A DNA stretch of 64,000 nucleotides from Bradyrhizobium cosmicum. Lineage in GTDB: Bacteria; Pseudomonadota; Alphaproteobacteria; Rhizobiales; Xanthobacteraceae. Where the stretch lies: NCBI RefSeq assembly GCF_007290395.2, contig NZ_CP041656.2:4712001-4776000 (forward strand), given 5' to 3'. The position numbers were made by a program, and so were the translations under genes. Under the pieces are notes generated by a model. That model was not told the DNA's origin. It saw only the letters and a program-made list of their open reading frames with translations, and did no database searches. Shown one piece after another: positions 55,116 to 64,000 of this stretch (position 1 is its first letter; every line of letters starts with the position of its first letter).

Positions 55116-55139
55116 CGCTCACCGCATAGTCCGCCGCGC

Positions 55140-55421
55140 TCACGCCGGGGCGTGGGTCTGGCAATTGGTCGGGCAGACCCGGGCACAGGCGCCGCAACCG
55201 ATGCAGGCGCCATCGTCATTCATCACCATGACCTTCTTTTCGACCTCATCGTCATCGTCGTCGAGATCGATCATCTCGCCGTCCTCATTGAGGCCCTTCA
55301 GCGTCATGACCTCGCGGCCGCAGACCTTGTAGCAGCGGCCGCAGCCGATGCATTTCCTAGGGTCGATCGAGACCAGATAGTCCGGTCTCCAATCGCGACC
55401 ATCGCGGGTTGCAGATGACAT
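55140..55421 (-). CDS. fdxB: Ferredoxin III, nif-specific (FdxB)
   Basis: 93 residues. CIGCGRCYKVCGREVMTL and CIGCGACARVCPTNC bind two [4Fe-4S] clusters, separated by an acidic insert DLDDDDDEVEKK typical of nif-specific ferredoxin III. It donates electrons to nitrogenase or its maturation enzymes. 12 bp behind the CCE_0567-like gene. Confidence 0.93.
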   Translation of the reverse strand: MSSATRDGRDWRPDYLVSIDPRKCIGCGRCYKVCGREVMTLKGLNEDGEMIDLDDDDDEVEKKVMVMNDDGACIGCGACARVCPTNCQTHAPA

Positions 55422-55433
55422 GGCGGAGTCCGT

Positions 55434-55634
55434 TCAGGCCTTTTCGAGCGCCTTGAGATCCTCGCGCTTGCGCTCGAGCTCGGAGAAGGCGTCGTGCGCC
55501 TTCTGGGCGACGCTCATGATCGAGGTCCAGTTGATCGGCAGCTCCTCGGAGAGATCGTGGAGATCCATCTTGGCCGCCGTGGCCTTGGCCGAGAGCTTCT
55601 TGATCTCGGCTTTCAGGGTTTCAGGATCGCTCAT
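55434..55634 (-). CDS. CCE_0567-family small helical protein
   Basis: 66 residues: LKAEIKKLSAKATAAKMDLHDLSEELPINWTSIMSVAQKAHDAFSELERKREDLKAL. Two helices with a short turn form a hairpin; this is the CCE_0567 (DUF683) family, found beside nifX and DUF269 in nearly all nif clusters and known to bind metal. Role unknown. 9 bp after the DUF269 gene. Confidence 0.88.
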   Translation of the reverse strand: MSDPETLKAEIKKLSAKATAAKMDLHDLSEELPINWTSIMSVAQKAHDAFSELERKREDLKALEKA

Positions 55635-55642
55635 GTGTCACC

Positions 55643-56113
55643 TCAATAGTTGGCCACGTCAGGAAACTTGCGGATCATCTCAATCCCGCCGTTGACGAAC
55701 TTGTCGCCTTCAGCTGCGAGCTTGCCGAGATTGTCGAATCCGTAACGGTGGACGTCGCGCAGCTGCTTGTTGACGACGATCAGCCGGCCGCCGATCAGGA
55801 CCATGCGGCCGAAGCCCTCGTGATGCATCTTCAGCATCGGCGAGATCATCACGCCGGTCGCCTTCTCGATCGCGAGCGCGACCGCATTGAAGAACAGCTC
55901 CATCCGCCAGATCGTATCCGGGTCGGGATCTCCGACGATCGGCAGCGCCCGGCGCGCCTCCTTGTCGAGAATATAGGGCTCGAGCAGGTCGAGATCCTTC
56001 TTGCCCTCCCAGGCGCCGTGGGTGTCCTGGGCCCGCCAGATGTTGATGAGCTCCTTGATGAACGGAGCATCTGCCGCGGACTCGGATTGGATCAGTTCAG
56101 CCGCATCGGCCAT
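55643..56113 (-). CDS. NifX-associated protein (DUF269)
   Basis: 156 residues from the ATG at 56113 (GAGGGA upstream). [109 protein letters not shown] is the full DUF269 domain. It stands immediately after nifX as in most diazotrophs; its exact role in FeMo-co handling is unknown. Confidence 0.93.
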   Translation of the reverse strand: MADAAELIQSESAADAPFIKELINIWRAQDTHGAWEGKKDLDLLEPYILDKEARRALPIVGDPDPDTIWRMELFFNAVALAIEKATGVMISPMLKMHHEGFGRMVLIGGRLIVVNKQLRDVHRYGFDNLGKLAAEGDKFVNGGIEMIRKFPDVANY

Positions 56114-56124
56114 GTTCGTTTCCC

Positions 56125-56520
56125 TCAATCTTCGAAATCAAGCGTGCGTTCCTGGTCCTTGGCGAGGACCTTGCGCAGCCAGGGCGGCGGCGTGCCTTTC
56201 AGCACCTCCTCGAGCTTGCTGCAGAGATCGGCGATCGCTTCCGGCTGGACTACCTTCATCGGATGGATATTGTTGGCAACGACCCGCGCCGCGCCCGAGC
56301 CGCCGATCGCCGCGACATAGAGGATCGTGCAATCCTTGATCGCCTCGATCTTCGGCGCCAGCTTGTCCTCGTTGCCGTCCTCCTTGAGGTCGCCGTCGAA
56401 CTGAATCGCCTCGACGAAGCGATGTCCTTCGGGACTGACGTCGTAGATGGCGATGTTCTTGGCCCAGCCGAAATGCGCATCGACGCGCTTCAGGTCCTGG
56501 GTGGCAAAGGCGACCTTCAT
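56125..56520 (-). CDS. nifX: NifX, FeMo-co precursor carrier
   Basis: 131 residues from the ATG at 56520, which has AAGGAT upstream. [28 protein letters not shown] and [28 protein letters not shown] are the NifX/NafY cofactor-binding fold. It binds NifB-co or VK-cluster during transfer to NifEN. Between nifN and DUF269. Confidence 0.94.
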   Translation of the reverse strand: MKVAFATQDLKRVDAHFGWAKNIAIYDVSPEGHRFVEAIQFDGDLKEDGNEDKLAPKIEAIKDCTILYVAAIGGSGAARVVANNIHPMKVVQPEAIADLCSKLEEVLKGTPPPWLRKVLAKDQERTLDFED

Positions 56521-56540
56521 CAGATGATCCTTTTCTCGCG

Positions 56541-57923
56541 TCAGTGCAGCTGCGGCGGAACGACGGGCAGGCCGGCATCGGTGCTCCGCCAGGTGTCCGG
56601 CGTCGGCTGATGGTTGTTCTCGCGATCGGTGATGATCAGATTGGCGAGATCGAACACCAGATCGCGCGTTCCGCGATAGCCGACCGACAGCAGGTGCCCC
56701 GCACCCAGCCGGTCGAACATGGGGAAGCCGGCGCGATAGAACGGGATTTTCAGGCGCGAAGCCGCCTGCCGGCCGTGTGAATGGGTGATGAGAAGATCGC
56801 AATCGCGGGCCTTGGCGAGGTCCTCGAGGTCTTCGAGATCGCCGATCAGGACCTCCTGGGTCTTGATACGCTCGAGCACGGGCGAGGCCGTGGTGGTCAC
56901 CGCCACCGTCACCTGCGCTCCCATTTCATGAAGCATGCTGGAGAGGTCGAACAGCAGATCCGGCTCGGCCCCGATCGCGAGCTTGCGGCCGCCGATGTGG
57001 AAATGCGAATCCAGCATCGCGTCCGCAAGCTGGCCGCGCTGCCGCCGATACTTCAGCGGCACCGGCCTGCCGCTGATCTCGCTCAGGAACGCGATGAATT
57101 CGTCGTTGGGACCGAGGCCGCAGAGCCGCTCGAACAGCCGGAACGGCGTGCCGGCTTTGGCCTGCATGGCTTCGGCTGCCCGCCGCATCTGCGCGCCGAT
57201 CGCGATGGTCCAGGCGGCCTGGCCCATGGTGGCGATCTCGTCGACGCCGATGCCCCCAATCGTGGTCGGCGTGAACTCGTCCGGGATATGGCCGTCCAGC
57301 GAGCCGGCAAGATCCGGCAGGAACGACGGTCTGAGCCCGAAATCCTCCAGAATGGTGCGGAGTTCGTCCAGATCGCCCGGCGTGAGATGGCAGCCGGGCA
57401 GCACGTTGACGCGTGCGGCATCGCGCGGAGCGGCAGCATCGACCGGGTCGACCAGTTCCTCGACCAGCCGCGCGACGGTCTTCTCCCAGCCGTCCTGGAA
57501 TGCATCCTTGAAATCCGGGGTCGAGACGTAGACCAGCGGAAACTTCTCGAGCTGCGGATGCCTCTGGCGGATCAGGCGGATGAAGCCGTCAACATCGTCA
57601 CCCTTGGTCTCGGTAACGCCAGTCGAGTTGATGCCGATGATCTCGGGCTTGGTGCGATTGTAGATGTTGAGGATCGCCTGCTCGACATTCTCGTAACCGC
57701 CAAGCACGGTCGCGACCTCGCTCATCGCGGTGGTCTGCATCGGCACGGCTTCCTTGAAATGCCGCACGAACAGCGTGAGCCCGAACGAGGTGCAGCCCTG
57801 CGATCCGTGCAGCAGCGGCATCGCGCCACGCAGCCCCATGAACGCGAAGGAGCCGCCAATCGGCTGGCTCATCTTGAGCGGATTGACCGAGCAGGCCTTC
57901 TTGGACGTGGTGACGATCGCCAT
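56541..57923 (-). CDS. nifN: NifN, FeMo-co scaffold beta subunit
   Basis: 460 residues from the ATG at 57923. KACSVNPLKMSQPIGGSFAFMGLRGAMPLLHGSQGCTSFGLTLFVRHFKEAVPMQTTAMSE carries the NifK-like cluster cysteines; it forms the alpha2beta2 NifEN scaffold on which NifB-co matures. Starts 8 bp after nifE. The long upstream frame extension has no content. Confidence 0.95.
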   Translation of the reverse strand: MAIVTTSKKACSVNPLKMSQPIGGSFAFMGLRGAMPLLHGSQGCTSFGLTLFVRHFKEAVPMQTTAMSEVATVLGGYENVEQAILNIYNRTKPEIIGINSTGVTETKGDDVDGFIRLIRQRHPQLEKFPLVYVSTPDFKDAFQDGWEKTVARLVEELVDPVDAAAPRDAARVNVLPGCHLTPGDLDELRTILEDFGLRPSFLPDLAGSLDGHIPDEFTPTTIGGIGVDEIATMGQAAWTIAIGAQMRRAAEAMQAKAGTPFRLFERLCGLGPNDEFIAFLSEISGRPVPLKYRRQRGQLADAMLDSHFHIGGRKLAIGAEPDLLFDLSSMLHEMGAQVTVAVTTTASPVLERIKTQEVLIGDLEDLEDLAKARDCDLLITHSHGRQAASRLKIPFYRAGFPMFDRLGAGHLLSVGYRGTRDLVFDLANLIITDRENNHQPTPDTWRSTDAGLPVVPPQLH

Positions 57924-57931
57924 GAGACGCC

Positions 57932-59602
57932 CTACTCCGCTGCCTGGAGCACAACGGGCACCGGCTGCGCGGCGAGAATATCCTCGACACGCCCCTTGCA
58001 GGCGCCGCAGCCGCCCGACGCGCTGGTCCGTTCCTTGATGCCGTCGACGGTCGTCAAGCCATGCGCGGCTATGGCGTCCTCGATGGTCCCGAGATCGACG
58101 GCCTTGCAGAAGCAGATCTTCTTCGCCCGGCGGGTGGCCTCGGCGAGCGCGGGATCGGCCGCGATCTCGGCGGCCTGCGCGTCCATCTGGGCCATTGCCT
58201 TGGCCTGCCAGTTGACGCTGCCGGCGTCCCACGGCGTGGGCTTGCGAAGCTGCTCCCACATCGGATTGTAAAGCGCCTTATCGATCTCCTCCATCAGCTC
58301 CACCATGCCGATATAGCCCATATAGGCGTGGGATCGTTCCTGGTTGATGTCGAGCCAGGGCATCGCGGCCTTCAGCGCCACGAATTGCGACTTCCCGCCG
58401 GAGAGCATGATGTCCGCTTTCGCGTCTTTCAGCATCTTGTACATCTCGCGCGGCGTCATATCCTCGATCATGTGGGCGTCCTGGCCCATCAGCTCCTTGA
58501 TCCGCTCCTTGTCCTCCTTGGTGGACTTCTTCACCGAGGTGCCGACGATCTCGAGCCCGGCCTCCTGCAACGCCGCCACGACCGACCAGGATTTCACACC
58601 GCCGGTGATCAGAAGCACCTTCTTGTCCTTGAAGCTCGGCTTGAAGCGTTCGATCGCAGCCCAGGCCTTTGCCTCCTCGCGCGCGATCACGGCTTCGGTA
58701 CGGTCCATCAGTTCCGCCGGCGCGCCGCGCTCGATCAGCATGCGGGCGATCTCGCGCAGCGAGTCGCTGGAATCCTGAATGCCGTAGAACGAGCCCTCGA
58801 AGAAGGGAATGCCGTAGCGCTCCTCCATCTTGCGCGCGACGTTGATCATCGCCTTTGAGCACACCATCATCGCAGCCTTCGCGCGGTGCGAATAGGCGAG
58901 CTCGCGATATTTGCCGTCGCCGGAGATGCAGGAGAGGATGCGGATACCCAGCTCGTCCAGCAGCGGCTTCACCTGCCAGAACTCGCCGGACAAATTGTAC
59001 TCGCCGATGATGTTGATGTCGTAGGGCGTGGTGTAGTCGGGCTCCTGGGTCCCGATCACATGCTCCAGTAGCGCCTCGCCGGCGAGCTTGTTCCCAAGGT
59101 TCTTCGGGCCGACGAAGCCCGGCGAATTGACCGGGATAACCGGCTTTCCGAACTTGGTTGCCGCCGCCTTGCAGACCGCGTTGATGTCGTCGCCTATCAT
59201 GGCGGGAACGCAGGTCTGGTAGACGAAAATCGCTGGCGGATCGTACTTCTCGATGATCTCTCTGATTGCCTTATAGAGCCGCTTCTCGCCGCCGAACACG
59301 ATATCGGTTTCGTTGATGTCGGTGGTGAAGCTTCGGCGCCAGAGATCGGAGCCGGACGAGGCGGCGCCGCGATTGTCCCAGGAATTGCCTTCGCAGGCGA
59401 TCGGGCCATGGACGAGATGGGCAACATCGGTGAACGGCTGCAGCGCGATCTTGGCGCCGTCGAATGCGCAGCCGCCGGCGGCGCCGCCTGGCTGAAGCTG
59501 CTTGGTGCAACCTTTCTTGCGTTCGGCTTCGGACTTGTTGGCGTTCTTGCCGCAGCCCGGCTCGTTGAAGACGTCCTGGATGGTGGCCGACAGCGAGCTC
59601 AT
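57932..59602 (-). CDS. nifE: NifE with C-terminal BFD-type [2Fe-2S] domain
   Basis: 556 residues, longer than Azotobacter NifE. Core motifs KKGCTKQLQPGGAAGGCAFDGAKIAL, LVHGPIACEGNSWDNRG and FVYQTCVPAMIGDD carry the cluster cysteines. From about residue 485, KKICFCKAVDLGTIEDAIAAHGLTTVDGIKERTSASGGCGACKGRVEDIL is a bacterioferritin-ferredoxin (BFD) domain with CxC and CxxC. The fusion is usual in Bradyrhizobium-type NifE and may deliver electrons or clusters. AGGAGA precedes the start. 118 bp after nifK with no RpoN box. Confidence 0.95.
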   Translation of the reverse strand: MSSLSATIQDVFNEPGCGKNANKSEAERKKGCTKQLQPGGAAGGCAFDGAKIALQPFTDVAHLVHGPIACEGNSWDNRGAASSGSDLWRRSFTTDINETDIVFGGEKRLYKAIREIIEKYDPPAIFVYQTCVPAMIGDDINAVCKAAATKFGKPVIPVNSPGFVGPKNLGNKLAGEALLEHVIGTQEPDYTTPYDINIIGEYNLSGEFWQVKPLLDELGIRILSCISGDGKYRELAYSHRAKAAMMVCSKAMINVARKMEERYGIPFFEGSFYGIQDSSDSLREIARMLIERGAPAELMDRTEAVIAREEAKAWAAIERFKPSFKDKKVLLITGGVKSWSVVAALQEAGLEIVGTSVKKSTKEDKERIKELMGQDAHMIEDMTPREMYKMLKDAKADIMLSGGKSQFVALKAAMPWLDINQERSHAYMGYIGMVELMEEIDKALYNPMWEQLRKPTPWDAGSVNWQAKAMAQMDAQAAEIAADPALAEATRRAKKICFCKAVDLGTIEDAIAAHGLTTVDGIKERTSASGGCGACKGRVEDILAAQPVPVVLQAAE

Positions 59603-59720
59603 TCGTCTCTCCTATTCCCTGACCCGCTGCGCGAGCTCTCTGCCCCGCAGTCTCGATCGCTCTGGCTAGACTGGTGTCCGCCGCTGCCCGTTCATGGAGC
59701 AGCGGCAGACCTCCGCGACG

Positions 59721-61280
59721 TCAGCGGATGATGTCGAAGCTGTAGTCGGTCTTGGCAGGCACGTTGGTGTTCTTGTCGATCTCGTCGAAGATCTTGTCGA
59801 GAATCTTCACGAGCACGTTCATGCCGCCCTGATAGCCCCACACCGGGTAGCGATGGTGATGGTGGCGATCGAACACCGGGAAGCCGATGCGGATCAGAGG
59901 CGTGCCGGTGTCGCGCTCCAGGTACTTGCCGTAGGTGTTGCCGATCAGAAAATCGACCGGCTCGGTGAACAGCAGCGAGCGCATGTGCCAGAGGTCCTTG
60001 CCGGGATAGGCGTGGCAGTTCTGGCCGAACGGCGAGCTATCGAACAGCTGCTGCATCTTCTCAGCCCAACCCTTGTTGCCGTTGGTCGACAGCACATGGG
60101 TCGGCTCGGCGCCGAGTTCGAGCAGAAAGGCCGCCAGGCCATAGCAGAGGTCGGGATCGCCATAGATCGCGAACTTCTTGCCATGGATATGCGCACTGGA
60201 ATCCGCCATTGCGTCGAGCAGACGGCCGCGCTCCTGCTCGAGCGCCTTCGCGATCGGCTTGCCCGCGATGCGCGAGAGCGTCATCAGAAGCTCGTCGGTG
60301 GCGCCGACGCCGATCGGATGGTTGAAGGCGACGACCTCCTGGCCATGACCGCCGATGAAGGGCAGCGTCTTCTCCGTGCAATATTGCTGCATGGAGATGG
60401 TGGCCTTGGCATGGATCGCGTTGGCGGCATCCTCCAGCGTGGTGCCGCCATCATACATGCGGAACTCGCCGTCGGTCGGGGTATCGAACACGTCGCTGTT
60501 GTCGGCGAGAATCGTGTACTCGATCCCCATCAGCTCGAAGATGCGCTTCATTTCACGGATGTTGCCGACGGTGTAGCCGTCGAAGCCGCCGATGAAGTTG
60601 ATCTTTTCGTTCGGCTTGCGCTCGAGCTTCGGCGCCGTGCCGGCCTTTCCGTCCCAGAAGTGCTCTATGATCCCCTTCAGCGCGTTGTCATAGCCGGTGA
60701 CATGGCTGCCGACGAATGCGGGCGTGTGGGCGAAGGGAACGTCGTACTCGGCGGGAACCGAGCCCTTTTCCTTGGACGTCTTGATGAAGGCATTGAGGTC
60801 GTCGCCGATGACTTCCGCCATACAGGTGGTGGAAACCGCGATCATCTTCGGCTTGTACATGTTGTAGGTATTGGCGAGCCCGTCGATCATGTTGTTCAGG
60901 CCGCCGAACACGGCCGCATCTTCCGTCATCGACGACGAGACGCAGGAGCTCGGCTCCTTGAAGTGCCGCGACAGATGGCTGCGATAATAGGCGACGCAGC
61001 CCTGCGAGCCGTGGACGAAGGGCAGCGTCCCCTCGAAGCCGACCGCGACAAACACCGCGCCCAATGGCTGGCAGGCCTTGGCGGGGTTGACGGTCAGCGC
61101 TTCGCGGGCGAAGTTCTTCTCGCGATATTCGGGCGTCTTGGCCCATTCGCGGATGCGCTCGACTTCCGCCGGGTCGTGCGGGTTCTCGAAGAGCGCTTTC
61201 TTGTTGGCCAGCATCTGCTGGTATTCCGGACCCCGGAACAGCTCGAAGTGATCGAGCACGTGTTCGGCATTCTGTGTCAT
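59721..61280 (-). CDS. nifK: Nitrogenase MoFe protein beta subunit
   Basis: 519 residues. P-cluster ligands Cys70 (AKACQPLGA), Cys95 ([20 protein letters not shown]) and Cys153 ([12 protein letters not shown]). AAGGAT precedes the ATG. Together with NifD it forms the alpha2beta2 MoFe protein. 78 bp after nifD. The opposite strand carries a long spurious open frame. Confidence 0.97.
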   Translation of the reverse strand: MTQNAEHVLDHFELFRGPEYQQMLANKKALFENPHDPAEVERIREWAKTPEYREKNFAREALTVNPAKACQPLGAVFVAVGFEGTLPFVHGSQGCVAYYRSHLSRHFKEPSSCVSSSMTEDAAVFGGLNNMIDGLANTYNMYKPKMIAVSTTCMAEVIGDDLNAFIKTSKEKGSVPAEYDVPFAHTPAFVGSHVTGYDNALKGIIEHFWDGKAGTAPKLERKPNEKINFIGGFDGYTVGNIREMKRIFELMGIEYTILADNSDVFDTPTDGEFRMYDGGTTLEDAANAIHAKATISMQQYCTEKTLPFIGGHGQEVVAFNHPIGVGATDELLMTLSRIAGKPIAKALEQERGRLLDAMADSSAHIHGKKFAIYGDPDLCYGLAAFLLELGAEPTHVLSTNGNKGWAEKMQQLFDSSPFGQNCHAYPGKDLWHMRSLLFTEPVDFLIGNTYGKYLERDTGTPLIRIGFPVFDRHHHHRYPVWGYQGGMNVLVKILDKIFDEIDKNTNVPAKTDYSFDIIR

Positions 61281-61358
61281 CGTCGCATCCTTTGGATTCG
61301 TGTTCGATCGCCTGTCCCGGCTCTTCCCGGGACCGGGAAGAGCCGTAGCTTGTCTCTG

Positions 61359-62861
61359 TTATTCTGCCGCCATCAGGCTCGGCCGGGGGGCATCCTTCCA
61401 GGGCGCCTTGGTCTTCTTCCAGATCGGCGAGTTGATCGCCATGTCCATGTCACGGGCGAAGATCGCGAAGCCGTCATAGCCGTGGTACGGCCCGGAATAG
61501 TCCCACGAGTGCATCTGCCGGAACGGCACACCCATCTTCTGGAAGACGTACTTCTCCTTGATGCCGGAGCCGACGAGGTCCGGCTGGATCTTCTCGACGA
61601 AGCGCTCGAATTCGTAGCCGGTGACGTCGTCGTAGATCAGCGTGCCGTCCTTGACGTAGTGCTGGGCGGTGCGCTGATAGTCGTCGTTGTGACCAAACTC
61701 ATAGCCGGTCCCGACCACTTCCATGCCGAGGTCTTCATAGGCGCCGATCACGTGGCGAGGACGCAGGCCGCCGACGAACAGCATCACGGTCTTGCCTTCC
61801 AGCCGCGGCCGGTACTTGGCGATCACCGCGTCCATCAGCGGCTGATACTTCGCGATGACGCGCTCGGCGCCTTCCTTGATCTTGTCGTCGAAGAAGCTGG
61901 CGATCTTGCGCAGCGATTCCGCGATCTTGCTCGGGCCGAAGAAATTGTATTCGCACCACGGAATGCCGAACTTCTCCTCCATGTGGCGGGAGATGTAATT
62001 CATCGAGCGGTAGCAGTGCAGGACGTTGAGCTTGGCCTTGGGCGTGGCTTCGAGCTCGGCGAGGCTGCCGTCGCCGGACCACTGCGCAATCACGCGCAGG
62101 CCCATCTCCTCGAGCAGGATGCGGGAGGACCAGGCATCGCCACCGATATTGTAGTCACCGATGATCGCGACGTCGTAGGGCGTCGGCTCGAATGTCGGCT
62201 TGGCCTCCGGAGAGATCTTGTCGAAGATCCAGTCGCGCACGGCGTCGTTTGCAATGTGGTGACCGAGCGATTGCGAGACGCCACGGAAGCCCTCGCAGCG
62301 CACCGGCACGATAGTCTTGCCTTCATACTCCTTCGACTTAACCTTCGAGACCGCCTCGATGTCGTCGCCGATCAGGCCGATCGGGCATTCCGACTGGATG
62401 GTGATGCCGTGGTTGAGCGGGAACAGCTCCTGGATCTCGTCGATGATCTTGGCGAGCTTCTTGTCGCCACCGAACACGATGTCCTTCTCCTGGAAGTCGG
62501 AGGTGAACTGCATGGTCACGAAGGTGTCGATGCCGGTCGTGCCGATGTAGTAGTTCCGGCGCGCCGCCCAGGAATACTGGCCGCAGCCAACCGGGCCATG
62601 GCTGATATGGATCATGTCCTTGATCGGACCCCACACCACGCCCTTGGAACCCGCATAGGCGCAGCCCCGGATGGTCATGACGCCGGGGATGGACTTCAGG
62701 TTGGACTTGACGCCGCAATCCGACTTGCCGGCCTCATGGACGTTGAGATGCTTGGCGCGACGTTTGGCCGTCTTCTCCGGATAGACCTTCAAGACCTCAT
62801 CGATCAGTTGCTTGTTGCGGGCCTTGATCTCCGCGACGCTCTGGGTGGTTGCTAGGCTCAT
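61359..62861 (-). CDS. nifD: Nitrogenase MoFe protein alpha subunit
   Basis: 500 residues. P-cluster Cys67 ([10 protein letters not shown]), Cys93 ([10 protein letters not shown]), Cys159 ([11 protein letters not shown]); FeMo-co ligands Cys283 ([10 protein letters not shown]) and His451 ([12 protein letters not shown]). All essential residues present. AGGAT precedes the ATG. Directly behind nifH2, so the structural operon is complete. Confidence 0.97.
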   Translation of the reverse strand: MSLATTQSVAEIKARNKQLIDEVLKVYPEKTAKRRAKHLNVHEAGKSDCGVKSNLKSIPGVMTIRGCAYAGSKGVVWGPIKDMIHISHGPVGCGQYSWAARRNYYIGTTGIDTFVTMQFTSDFQEKDIVFGGDKKLAKIIDEIQELFPLNHGITIQSECPIGLIGDDIEAVSKVKSKEYEGKTIVPVRCEGFRGVSQSLGHHIANDAVRDWIFDKISPEAKPTFEPTPYDVAIIGDYNIGGDAWSSRILLEEMGLRVIAQWSGDGSLAELEATPKAKLNVLHCYRSMNYISRHMEEKFGIPWCEYNFFGPSKIAESLRKIASFFDDKIKEGAERVIAKYQPLMDAVIAKYRPRLEGKTVMLFVGGLRPRHVIGAYEDLGMEVVGTGYEFGHNDDYQRTAQHYVKDGTLIYDDVTGYEFERFVEKIQPDLVGSGIKEKYVFQKMGVPFRQMHSWDYSGPYHGYDGFAIFARDMDMAINSPIWKKTKAPWKDAPRPSLMAAE

Positions 62862-62936
62862 GCGAGTATCCTTCGGTTTATCCTGTGCAATGAGGGGGCG
62901 GCGCTTCTCCGAAGCGTCGGATGTAACTGGACGGCC

Positions 62937-63890
<954 letters not shown>

Positions 63891-63954
63891 CTAGCTTCCA
63901 TCTGCATCTCGACGAGATCCAAAGGACGACAGCCGCGCCTTGCGCAAAGACTTT

Positions 63955-63970
63955 TGCAACGAGTGTGCCA
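63955..63970 (-). promoter_or_regulatory. RpoN -24/-12 promoter of nifHDKENX
   Basis: Minus strand TGGCACA-CTCG-TTGCA, consensus spacing, about 130 bp upstream of nifH2. Confidence 0.85.
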
Positions 63971-64000
63971 GCGCGGTCTCAATGCAAAAAGTGCCGTATT

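Noticed and set aside
59694..62855. A 1053-codon open frame on the plus strand opposite nifD and nifK
   Set aside because: It is an antisense shadow produced by high GC and codon bias; nifD and nifK on the minus strand are certain and the antisense protein has no domain.

Overview
The window is GC-rich alphaproteobacterial DNA that most resembles Bradyrhizobium or a close relative such as Rhodopseudomonas. The basis is the protein types (an Irr-like Fur protein, adjacent fixABCX and nifVWQ, an Mtb-type AhpC/AhpD pair, BFD-tailed NifE) and the many textbook NifA/RpoN sites (TGT-N10-ACA activator sites plus TGGCACG-N4-TTGCW promoters). nifV and nifQ are present, so the strain can probably make FeMo-co without plant homocitrate, as in free-living or photosynthetic Bradyrhizobium. 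No nifA, rRNA, tRNA, CRISPR array or transposase was found. The genus is an inference from gene content, not from a marker gene.

Positions 1 to about 22.6 kb are accessory catabolism. From left to right there are two amide/amino-acid type binding proteins around a MarR regulator, an M20 N-carbamoyl/allantoate-type amidohydrolase, a class III PLP enzyme closely resembling ethanolamine-phosphate phospho-lyase, DeoR and AraC regulators, an IMPase/HisN-like phosphatase, two overlapping APH/choline-kinase-fold kinases and an amidase. Then come a VOC protein, a frameshifted epoxide hydrolase, an SDR with a divergent LysR regulator, a Dpp-type peptide ABC transporter with fused ATPases, and a HAD phosphatase. 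The kinases and the phospho-lyase-like enzyme together suggest an uncharacterised amino-alcohol or hydroxy-amino-acid route.

Positions 22.5-28.5 kb hold molybdenum and redox support. They contain a molybdenum-hydroxylase remnant, modD, modA, modB, a modC fused in frame to a DUF2478-like domain, a one-domain molbindin and ahpCD. modA and ahpC both have RpoN promoters, and the modD/modA gap carries a perfect NifA site, so Mo supply and peroxide defence appear to be part of the nitrogen-fixation regulon.

Positions 28.5-64 kb are the nif/fix region. It reads fixABCX, nifV-cysE-nifW, nifH1-nifQ-irr, a receiver-like gene with an ArsC-like gene, bolA-grxD-[2Fe-2S] protein, a TPR/DUF59/hydrolase block, a long operon from nifB down to a truncated haemoglobin, iscA-nifU-nifS-nifT-SIR2-like, several orphan nif-associated genes, and nifHDKENX-DUF269-CCE_0567-fdxB-hspQ. 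nifH is present twice as a near-identical direct repeat about 26.7 kb apart.

The genes cooperate as follows. FixABCX and a large ferredoxin set deliver electrons. NifS, NifU, IscA and NifB build clusters. NifQ, ModABC and molbindin handle Mo. NifV makes homocitrate, and NifEN and NifX assemble FeMo-co. NifHDK is the enzyme. AhpCD, haemoglobin, BolA/Grx and Irr link to oxygen and iron stress. The least explained material is a set of conserved-looking but family-less small proteins and three proteins that keep a family fold but lack the catalytic residue.
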